Below, in pieces: positions 55,201 to 64,000 of a stretch of DNA of 64,000 nt (positions within the stretch are counted from its first letter, which is position 1; every line of letters begins with the position of its first letter). Both the position numbers and the translations under genes were made by a program. The stretch spans positions 248,001-312,000 of the forward strand of contig BDSI01000019.1 of assembly GCA_003117195.1 (NCBI GenBank), read 5' to 3'. The DNA is from Eudorina sp. 2006-703-Eu-15. Its lineage: Eukaryota; Chlorophyta; Chlorophyceae; Chlamydomonadales; Volvocaceae. Under the pieces are notes generated by a model, which ran no database searches, had not been told where the DNA came from, and was given only the letters and a program-made list of their open reading frames with translations.

Positions 55201-57746
55201 ACAGCAGGGGGCGCTTCACGGTCGCCGAGTCGATTGTGAGCGCGCCCTCGGCGGACCTGCGGCGGCCGGCGTCCTGCAGCGCAGGGGGCGACCCGCCCGC
55301 TCTGGCGGCGGATCTGGTGTGGGCACCCAAGCCGCCCTCCACGGCGGTGATGACGGGGTGCGTGAGCGCCGCGTCGCCTCCTCTCGGCGGCCATACTGAG
55401 GGGCACGTGGGCGTGCACCACGGCTTCGCCTCCGCCGATGATATCCGTGGCGGCGGCAGCTTCCTGAAGAGGGCCCCGGTGCTGCATCCGCACCTCTCGG
55501 CGGCGCCGGCGGCCGCGCGCGCGGCACCTGCCCCGCTGCAAACTGCGCAGGCAGTGCAACACGGCATGCCAGGACCGGATGCAGCGGGTCGGGGGCTCGG
55601 GCTGACAATCGCTCCGGGGGCAGCAGGCGGCTCGGGCGGCGGTGCCAAGGACGCGGACGGTTCAGGTGGCGGCGCCGGCGGCGGCGCCGGGGAAAGCGCG
55701 CCTGGTACGGCGCCCCCGAGCCCCCGAGCTGAGCAGATGGTCGTACGGCGGGTGGGGCGCTTCACTGTTCGCGAGTTGGACTGCGGCTCCAACGGGTCCA
55801 GTCGGTGTCCGAGCCACAGCGGCACGCCAGCAGACCCGATTCCCACAGGTCAGTCAGGTAGTTAGTTGGAGCACCAGGCACCAAGACATTTGATTCGTTA
55901 TGGCACCAGGCACCAAGACGGGCTTTGTTGTGCTGCCGGCTGAGCGTGTGCTGTATGCGGCAGCTCGCCGCCATACTCGATGTGGTCGCTACTAGCTGAG
56001 GGGCATTGAAGGCGTCGGCCACATGCGTCATGCTCTGACGTCATCCTTTGTGTTTGCCTGTGCACTCCTGACAAAGGCCGATTGTGTGGCGTTCTTCCAT
56101 TCAATTCTCCAAGACTGCTTTACTTCTTCCCGTCACGCCCCCGCGCCCCCCCTTGCTGTGCTGCTTCATGCCTCCCAGTGCAAGGCAACACGGCCGTCTC
56201 GCCTGGTGGCGCGGCGGTGACCGGCGCCGCCGCTGGCGCCACCGCCATTTGCGGCGGCGGTATCGCCGGGCACACCGTCTGTGCGGGGGCCGGCGGCTGT
56301 CAGGGACGGGGCTCGCCGCCGGAGGAGGGCATGGTGCCGAGCAGCCATCACAGCAGCTGCAGCTTTGCGTCAGCGTCAGGCTGCAGCCGCAGCAGCTCCG
56401 CCTCCCATGGCTTGGACGGCGATCTGGCACAGCCCCAAGGCCAGCCGCTGGCTCCACCGGCGGCGCACGCCACATGCGCGGTGCAGCCGCAGCCGCAGTC
56501 GCAGCATCAGTCGCGTCAACAGCAGGTGCCCCAGGCGCAGCAGCCGCCTTCAAAGGACGCACCGATGGGCGCACTACCAAAAGCCGTGGAGGAGCCGCCA
56601 GCCGAGAGGGTCGCCGAGCCGCCACATGACCGAAAAATCCTGCAGGTCAAAAGCAAGGGCAGGTTCACGGTCATCGACTACTCGGCGCCGTCGGGGCCGG
56701 TGCCGCCGTTGCAAGTGCATCAGTGTGCAGCCTTCGCGTACTCGGCTTTGGGGCAGCCGGCGGGTGGCTTGGACGCAGGTGGCAGTGTACCAGGGCCCCC
56801 GACTCAAATGTTTCTGTCAGGGTGGCCACAGCAGCAGCTGGCAGGGACGGCGGATCCGCAGCGGCCGCAATGCGAGGTGCTAGCGGGGGCAGCTGGCTGT
56901 GGTTCCGGAGCAGTCGCGCGTTTGCATGCTGGCCAGGGCTCGAGCGCCCATCCGATCATGGCCGCAGAGGTCGCCGCCGCAGACCATGGAGGCGTGCTGC
57001 ATCCGCCACCTGGGAGCCTGCAGGGCAGCGCGGGGCCGGGGGACGTAGACCCGCAGCGGGGAGTCGCAGCGGTCCTGTCGGCCTCGGCGGATGCTGCGGC
57101 CTTGAGGGCGCAGGCAGACCGGGCGCAGCTGCAGGCGGACATGGAGCGGTTGGTGCGAGAGCGCATGGAGCGAAACGCGCAGGAGCAGCAGCAGCAGCAG
57201 CGTCTGAGACAGAGGCTGGAACAGGGCGGGCGGCATCGCTTGGCGCGGCTGATGGCGGCACAGCAGCAGCATGCGGAGGGCGGTGCCGAGGAGCAGCAGC
57301 TACGTGGAGTCGCGGACGGCGAGGCGGGGCGTGGCGGCGACCGCTGCATGTACGAGGTCTCGTTCGGCGGTGGGCTGACGATCCAGATCAGTCATGGCCT
57401 GCAGGCAGTCGCGGGGGAGGGAGAGGGGGAGGAGGACGAGGAGGACGAGGATGCGGTGATGGTGGATGTGGGCATAATGCACGGGGATGCTGCGGACGGC
57501 GGCGATAGCGACACCGAGAATGACGGCGAAGGAGAGGTGCGGCCGGAGGACGGCAGGCCGGGTGAGACCGATGACGACGAGCTGCACCTCCTGCAGCCGC
57601 CGGAGACGCCCGCGCACGAGCCGGTCCGCGAGCCGGAGCCGGCAAGGGCCAGCAGCGGCGGCGGTCGACGTCCGCGGAGTCGGCGCCGGCACAGCTGGTA
57701 CGGCATTGCCGACAGCAGTGAGAACGAGGACTCCATGGAGGTTTGA
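47575..57746 (+). CDS. Giant TKL/Raf-like protein kinase with RFxV-motif tail
   Basis: Predicted Ser/Thr-type kinase. Supported exons: 47575-47697, 47882-48566, 48780-49040, 49446-49513, 49851-50094, 50341-50467, 50697-50763, 51015-53330, 53655-55848 and 56179-57746, in frame throughout: about 2550 residues plus a missing N terminus. Residues 1-270 are not recognised. A hydrophobic stretch (LTVAGALALAAAVKAA) precedes the kinase domain, about 322-576. That domain has a glycine loop VGGFGEVFLAKYEG, lysine in VAVKRLL, helix-C glutamate in FLDEVHML, catalytic loop HLDLKSPNVLVDD (Leu replaces Arg of HRD), DFGLSR, and GSPEWMAPEV. The rest is low-complexity: Gln-rich in the 2316-nt exon, then Gly/Ala/Ser/Pro-rich, a charged Gln-rich probable coiled coil (57095-57305), an acidic patch and a basic C terminus. 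Five GRFxV motifs stud the tail. WNK identity is excluded because the lysine sits in the normal VAVK position. Substrates are unknown. Confidence 0.88.
49131..49207. repeat. (CAA)n/(CAT)n tract in a kinase intron
   Basis: About five caa followed by some 17 cat-type trinucleotides, ending in attattgtcatc. It lies wholly inside the intron 49041-49445. Confidence 0.95.
54279..56671 (+). other. Five GRFxV docking-like motifs in the kinase tail
   Basis: The motifs, each with an upstream basic or aromatic context, are TYRTGRFKVTIE (about 54279-54293), MYRKGRFFVSHA (54854-54868), QYSRGRFTVAES (55208-55223), VRRVGRFTVREL (55756-55770) and KSKGRFTVIDYS (56657-56671). The surrounding sequence is disordered and unrelated between sites, so the motifs are not simple tandem repeats. 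RFx[V/I] is the known ligand of the CCT domain of OSR1/SPAK kinases. Function here is inferred from motif identity only. Confidence 0.8.
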
Positions 57747-59931
57747 ACGTGGCGCAATGCGTAGGAGACGGGTGGGCTGCGTGTGGAGTCCCTAAATCAA
57801 AGGAGTTACTGAACGATGTGGGCATGTTCCTCGAGCTTATATGGCAGCAGCAGCAGCGTTATTAGCAGCGTACCTGGGCCTGACTGGCGCAGGTGACATT
57901 CCCTTTTCCGCGGCCATGGGTACCACCACGGGCCCAATGGGTACAGCGGGTTACTGAGGCTGCGAACGGCACTGATAGCACCATTAGTCAGATAAGTATA
58001 GGCGACGTCGGTCGGTAGGTTGGGGTCCGGGGCGAGTGTGGTTAGGGAAGGACTGACGTGGGCGGGTAGTCGTTTAGCGGTGACGGAATACATACCGGTG
58101 GCATGGGCGGCAGCTGTGCGGGGCTTGCTGGCATGTGCTGAGCCGAACGTTGGCGACGGCACGTGCGAACTTCGGCTGCGGACTTTTTTTTATTGACGTG
58201 TCGCCTTTGACGCCTCTGATATCGGATGCGGCTGTGTCTGTCGGCAGGAGCCAGGTTGTTAATAGTGGAGATGAGACAGCGCCGTGATGAGGCGACGACG
58301 TGCGGAGTGGTGAACGGAAGCTCGCACTGCCAAGTGAATGATGGTGATGGTGATGTGATGGTGTGTGGAAATGATTAATACCAGGTGGTACGGAGATGTG
58401 TGGGTCGCGGTCGTTGGATGGGGTGGTGCACATAGGGTTGGATCGGCTGTGGAGATGGTGCTCCTAGTAGAAGGCGAACATTCCTTCACAAGTCACCACA
58501 ATCGAATACTCTTTCTTCACTGACAGGTCACACCATCGACCGCCGGTGTCAAGTGCCCCTCCCTCCTTTGCGCGTGTGTGTGCGCGTGGAACAAATAGCG
58601 ACACATTTCTTTACGGCCTCATGCCTTTGCAGCCGCTTGGTTTGCGGACACACCTCCATAATCCGGCGACATTGTCCAACAGCGCTCTTCGCTATCCAGA
58701 GGCCTACCAGAAGATCCCACCCCCGAACGCAAGACGTGCTCCTCTCGCCACACCCTCATCTGGTCATCCTGGCCTCAAACAACCGCCCACGACAGCGCGG
58801 CCACCCAGGTAACGATTGCAAGAAGCCAACACAGCCAACTCTGTGCACCTAGGGACACGAACGACCACTGGAGTGCGTTGAGCGATCCCCCCAACCCCCC
58901 TTGGGCGCCTCCCAGCGCAGGGCCGGGCGGTCACCTTATTAACCAAACCCTGAACAGCAACTACAAGGCCAAGCCGGCCTTCGCTGTCCAAAGAACGGGT
59001 TCCAACTCCCACTCCACTCCCAGCGCGAACTAAGAAAGTCGACGACGACTCCACGCCAAGAACCACGACCCCAAAAGGGCGGCTTCCGACCTATTCAACG
59101 GAAACCCGCGCTCCCATCACCTCCCAACCCGTAGTTGCACACACAGCGGTCCAGGATGTGACGTACACACATATAGGTGACATCCGCTGTGTGTCCGTGT
59201 GTTGTTTGTGTGTGTGTGGAGGGGATCATAACCCAATCCCGACGGTCCTGTACGTACTCGACTCCCCCCCTTGTTCAACTACCCATGCAACCAACGTGCC
59301 AGCCTCGCCACGTGCCATCCGTCATCGCCAGCTCATGCCCAACCCCAACCACCGTACCGGTTGCCCAACCCACGAGCGCACTACCCCACCGCCAGGATGC
59401 GCCCAGCCGGGGCTCAGGATTGCAGTTCAAGTCCTCGGGGCCAAATGCTGTTCGAGGCGCTGCTCCGCCCAGGTCTCCAAAACACATCCAGCCGCCAAAG
59501 CTGTCCAAGAACGATCCGAAGCTCAAGTTCCGACGAGCAGCGCCCTTTCGCCGCATGTAGAGTGTACGAATGCCGTACCTCAACAGTCAGGTGCACCGCC
59601 ATGCACGTATCGGTCTTCCGCCACCCATGCGCAAGGTATCATCCAGGTAGGGGCCTGTAAGCCTGCTCCGCAACCAGCCCCCCCTGGGACGTCACTGCGT
59701 CAAGCACCGACATCATTATATAGCGTCCAAACAACGGTCAGACGACAGTGCAGGGCTGGCTGCCGCTGCCAGGTTCCGGTGCAACTTCCATGCACATGGT
59801 CTATCCCGCTACCTACCGTTCGTCAGAACAGCACACGAGGGCGCGCGCCCTCCACTCAAGGGGCAAAGCAAGGGTCGTTGACTCTCATCCTCCGAGTTCC
59901 CAGCCCTCCGAGTTTCCGGCCCTCCGGCCTG
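57747..59931. other. Intergenic region between convergent genes
   Basis: Contains the 3' UTR of the kinase gene and, nearer 59931, that of the minus-strand gene. No TGTAA or TTACA was noticed near either stop. A simple gatggt-type patch lies at about 58336-58362. No exons recognised. Confidence 0.45.
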
Positions 59932-61539
59932 TCACTGCTTTGCCTTCGCAATCAACATGCGATATAGCTTGCTGTATATCGCGTAGTACTGCGTCCGATT
60001 TCCGTACGATACGATCCCGGTCTGCTCCATGTCATCCAGTATATTCGACAGGTTGAGCAGGTCGCGCAGTATGCTCATGTACTCCTCGTCGTTCAGGAAC
60101 TGGCGGCCCTTCGGGTACTGGTCCACCGGTTGCGTGTGCTCGGTCACGTTGCGGATGATCTCAGCACGGACGTCAGCTGCGGAGTTGTTAGGAGGGGAGG
60201 GGGGGCACGGGAAAGTCGCAGTGGCAGCGCAGACGGGGCGGGGGCGATGGTTGCGGGTCGACAGAAAGCGGGCGGCGAGTGCAGAGGACGTGACGTGTGG
60301 GCAAGGAGGGGCACGGCCGAGCCGGCACACCACAGGGGGGGGAATATGCCGGAGACCTGCAGAACATGGTTTGAGTCTATGCATGCATGTGCGCAGCCAG
60401 TACATGGACCGCCGACGCCGAGGCAGGACACCGGGCTCAGGGAACACGGCATCACCACCGGGCGCGCCCACCACCCACCACTGCAGGAGTGGTTGCAAAA
60501 CATGCAAATTTTTGCAGCCACTCCTTCAGTTGCCGTCACTACGACGAATGTTGTCTTAATCGACAAATGTGTTCTCAGCCCAACTTTGTCTGGTGCTGGG
60601 GTCGTCCAACACACAAGCCCGGACTCGGTGCAGTAGCCCAGTCGCCCGGTTCGGCGCGCCGGCCCCACCGCACACCCCTAGAGAGATCTGCGCTCTGCTC
60701 CGGCGGCTGAGATCTGCGCTCTGCGCTGGCGGCTGAGACCTACTTGCGAGGGGCCGGTGGACCCCGAGAGAATCCATTGCAGCAATTTCCTATACCCCAC
60801 GGCAGTAACGCTGCCCGCACCCATCCAGCAGGGGGAAGCGGTCGCTGGGTGTGGGCCCCGGCGGCAAACGCGCCGCGGCTGCTCAAGGTCCGGGCCGCGG
60901 CTGAAATATGCCCGCTGGAAGGAGGAAACATGCAGCCCGCCGCCAACTCCTCTGTCAGTGTCATCTAATAGTCAGTCACCATGTGGAACACGTACGAGTA
61001 CGAGTACTACGGGCGCGGGGGGCCCATCCCACCCAAGCGAAGTGGCGATGCCTGCAGCTGACAGCGAGGCGTCCTGACCATCCCTCTACCAGACTAGCAT
61101 CGCCCGATCTCTAGCCCCCTACTGGCGGCCGCCTGGAGGTGGCGGGGAGTATTCCCAGGGTCTGCAGCACGCCCTCCGGTTCCCCACTGCAAAGCGTACA
61201 AGCGATACAACGCGTGCGTCATTGCTGCGGTCGGTTCGTCTACGGACCGAACTGGCGGGCAACGGTGCATGCGCGACGTCCCCGACGCGTGCTGACAGCA
61301 AGCACCGTACCTGTCGTGTTGTGGTATACGAGGTGTTCCCGCCGCTGGCGCATGTAGGCAACGAGCTCGCTGAGCTGCGGTTCGGGTATGTACCGAAAGT
61401 CGGGCACTTCGACAACCTCCTCTTTGGGCAGGTACTTCTTGCTGCTGCCCGCACACATACACATCGGAAGCGCCTGGGCATCAAGACGCCCAAAGAGGAC
61501 CCGCCGATGGGTGAGCTCAGCAACGAATTGCGCCTGCAT
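59932..61539 (-). CDS. Conserved-looking small protein, function unknown
   Basis: Two exons fit together in phase: 61539-61311 and 60176-59932 (474 nt, 157 residues). They flank a 1134-nt intron with a canonical donor (cag, then gtacgg) and acceptor (gcag, then ctgacg). The start is uncertain. The ATG at 61539 (MQAQFVAELTHRR) is used because the frame is open there, but the convincing part begins near SSKKYLPKEEVVEVPDF, which also follows an AG, so an upstream exon is possible. The protein is charged and helical-looking, with ELVAYMRQRREHLVYHNTT across the junction and EYMSILRDLLNLSNILDDME and YYAIYSKLYRMLIAKAKQ near the end. I see no signal peptide, membrane segment or catalytic motif. I do not recognise the family. 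The clean composition and absence of low-complexity sequence suggest real constraint. Confidence 0.7.
60684..60740. repeat. Short tandem repeat, ggcggctgagatctgcgctc
   Basis: Two to three copies of a unit of about 27 bp containing agatctgcgctctgc and ggcggctgaga, inside the intron of the minus-strand gene. Confidence 0.8.
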
Positions 61540-61605
61540 GGCATTATGGGCAAAGCAATGCGCATATCTTGCAGAGCCCGCTGTTTTTGCCTGTATCGGG
61601 CGCAA

Positions 61606-64000
61606 CCCTGTCGCGTTGCAGTACTCGCCCCCGCAACGAGAAATTATGAAGATGACAACTTGCCTTTTACAATGTTATCAATCTCTTTTCCAGCACAGTT
61701 GCCCTCCCCCACCAGTGGCTCCTAAGTGGGGGAGCTGTATATAGCTAAGAATGGTATATCAATGATAAAAACAAAAAGTAGTTAAATACGAGAAGAGTTG
61801 ATGGTCCCCTCCCCGCAAGGAGAGCAGACCAGGAAGACCCAAAGAAACTTGCTTCTATTTAGAGCCGTTGTCACAAATCAAATAATGGGGCGTCTGAAAA
61901 TATTCTAGGATCGTAAAAAGCCACACTGTCGCGGACGAGTGCAATGGGTTTCCGAGTCGTCCCCTGGGCTCCAGGGAGCGTTAGCCGTGTTTTCCACCTC
62001 CCGGACACCGGATATCGGCACCGACACGAGATATGTGCAGCAGCTTATCAACGTAACATCTTTTCCAGGTCAAGACTTATGGGCTGTTTACACAATTCTC
62101 ATTGGGTGCAGGCAGCCGTCCCGCAACAAAGACTGATTGCTTGTGACCATTGTTGTAATTCGATGATCACCCGAAAGATACATGACTATACAAATCTCGG
62201 AACCACCATATCGTCGTCAGGCAGCAACGGTCCTAGACATCGGCGCCTGTCCTGTACAGCAACCCTGCAAAGTCATCATATACATTTTTATGCTGCGGTC
62301 GGATCAACTGGTGTGCAAATCCGGCTACCGTGTCGTGACCGCACGTGTCGCGGGCTCACTTGGCAAGTGCCCACAACTTTATCCTAGCTCCGACCGATTG
62401 CTGACACTTGGACAGCTGCCTTGTTATGTGTCTGGTGGACGATAGCCCGTCATTTGTAGTATTTCCGTACTTTGTAATAACCCGAAAGTTAGACACTGAG
62501 CGGACGATGCCGCATCAGAGCGCATCTGCAAAGGTCAACTTGTAGGAGATATCCCAGGGAAATATTGTTCCCCACACAACCTCGCATCGTGTTCTTCATC
62601 CTTTCCGGGATACGAGGTCAAGGTGTCATGTAACGGTATGCGCCTCGCAAGTCCTGCTGCTTGCAAGTGCGTATAGATTCCCCGCAAATGAGCGCCGAAA
62701 AGAAACGCAAAAGCAAATGAAGGTTGCTTGCGACACCGTATCTACAACGGTATAAACCGCCATAACCTTTCGGGAGGTCCTGAGCCTGCGGCAATCCCGG
62801 TTTTTAAATAACTAGGGCGTTGCAATGACTGACGTATGCTGTGCCTGACCCACGACATGCACGCTAGGGCGGGAACCAATGACCCAGGGAGCACTGGCGG
62901 TGGGTGGGGCCCCGGGCTGATTACATCTGACATCGAGGGCCATATCCAGAGGATGCGGCGACTGGTACTCGCTGCCAGATAGCGAGTGCCAGATAGTGCG
63001 CCTTGGCTGGTTCCGGAGTGCGTGGGGAAGGAAGGAATGGGCAGGGGCAACGCAGAAGGCCGTGCGGCGCCGTCGTTGAGCAGACCGGGTCCACTTGGGC
63101 TCGATCACGTGGTGGGGGCTCTGGGCGTGCAGCGTACGTTGTAGAGGTACGACCGCCGAAGTGCGCCACGCTGCGGTCGCAGCTTCTTGGTCAGGATGGC
63201 GCAATGGAAAGGTGGTGGCGTCGACCTGGGCAGGCTCAGGCAGGGAGCCAAGGGAGCCGGCACGCCATGTCCGTCCTCGTTGAGAGATTGAGTGCTTGCG
63301 GTATGGCCTGGAACATCGACCCATTTCTCATATGGACCCATCGCACATGATACGTATCCGTCCGGGGCGAAGAGCTGGTCAGGCGACCCGCTTCCGCGGG
63401 GTGCATCTGGGCGACTCTTTGCTGGATCTTTGCTGGGTCGGTTGCGCCCACACGTAACGGGTCCATGGCATCGTTGCAGTGACCACAACCCATCCCGCAC
63501 GCCGACAAGGTGCGTCACACCAACGCCTTCCCCCGCCGTTAAACGTGCTTGCGGATTCGGATTCGGATTTGGATTCGGATTCGGATTGGGCGTTCAGTCC
63601 CGGAAACCGTGACGGGTGATCTCGGGATTCATGAAATGTGAGTATATATGCCCCGAAGTAAGAGGTCAAACGTAGTTGGAGTCTAGCGAATGCATCGGCC
63701 TGCATACGGCTCTGCCTAACCACTGAGTGCCGTATCACAGCTGGATCGCTGTTCGCACCCGCGGTGGCTCGTGGGAGTGACGCCGTTGTTGGTGCTTGCT
63801 CTAGGGTAGGTTTGCGACGGCCGCGGCGGGGATCACCTCGCCACATGGCGGGCGTCCGGGCGCGTGATGATCGGGATGCTTATTTGGGCGCCCAGCCGGC
63901 TCCCCTGGACCATGAATGGTCTAGCACACGACATCCCCTGCCTTGCGCCCTCGAAGCGCGGACCGGATTGCACCGCAGCCTCGACGCACACGCCGGGGAG
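61606..64000. other. Right edge, no supported gene
   Basis: From 61700 to 62750 the sequence is comparatively AT-rich. ORFs such as 62182-62445 have no recognisable features. A ggattc-type hexanucleotide repeat lies at about 63554-63590. The frames in 62800-63850 overlap on both strands and none resembles a known family. Confidence 0.45.

Noticed and set aside
60981..61061. Short plus-strand ORF MWNTYEYEYYGRGGPIPPK...
   Set aside because: Attractive composition, but it stops after 26 codons, lies in the intron of the minus-strand gene, and I found no partner exon in phase.
62182..62445. 87-codon plus-strand ORF near the right end
   Set aside because: No family resemblance, no splice-framed neighbours, and in AT-richer intergenic sequence where ORFs of this size occur by chance.

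Overview
This window looks like nuclear DNA of a volvocine-type green alga (Chlamydomonas/Volvox/Gonium relatives). It is very GC-rich, and its genes are split into many exons by short introns with GT...AG ends. One prolyl-tRNA synthetase mRNA has the volvocine TGTAA polyadenylation signal about 100 nt after its stop. The exon products match plant organelle proteins, and poly-Q, poly-G and poly-A tracts plus simple-sequence repeats are abundant. Nothing is bacterial: there are no operons or Shine-Dalgarno starts.

Layout. 1-2568: no convincing gene; it holds a strong 63-bp-arm hairpin (230-407) and a shrunken copy (about 545-930) of sequence found again at 23077-24085. 2569-22155: a macrosatellite of about 15 monomers (1067-1809 bp), each made of a conserved segment of about 730 bp plus a variable 17-bp GC-rich minisatellite. 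Its many long ORFs are artefacts of repeat composition. 22156-30091: gene-poor, with a degenerate terminal monomer, a possible broken ankyrin-repeat gene, and minisatellites. 30092-30163: tRNA-Gln(UUG). 30439-38491 (+): organellar prolyl-tRNA synthetase, 12 exons. 40480-42613 (-): CBSX-type two-CBS-domain protein, 7 exons. 43097-46151 (+): mitochondrial complex I 49-kDa subunit (NDUFS2/Nad7 type). 47575-57746 (+): a very large TKL/Raf-like protein kinase with a disordered tail of about 2000 residues carrying five GRFxV motifs. 59932-61539 (-): a small protein I could not identify. 61606-64000: no supported gene.

Functionally, three genes serve organelles: plastid/mitochondrial translation, a redox/energy-sensing CBS protein, and respiratory complex I. 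The CBSX and complex I genes are head to head across about 480 bp and may share a promoter region. The two most interesting signals are the RFxV array on a non-WNK kinase, which suggests a docking scaffold for an OSR1/SPAK/Fray-type CCT domain, and a recurring sense-oriented element of about 55 bp seeded through the introns of two different genes. All exon boundaries were read by eye from splice consensus, reading phase and remembered family sequences. No alignment or database search was run.
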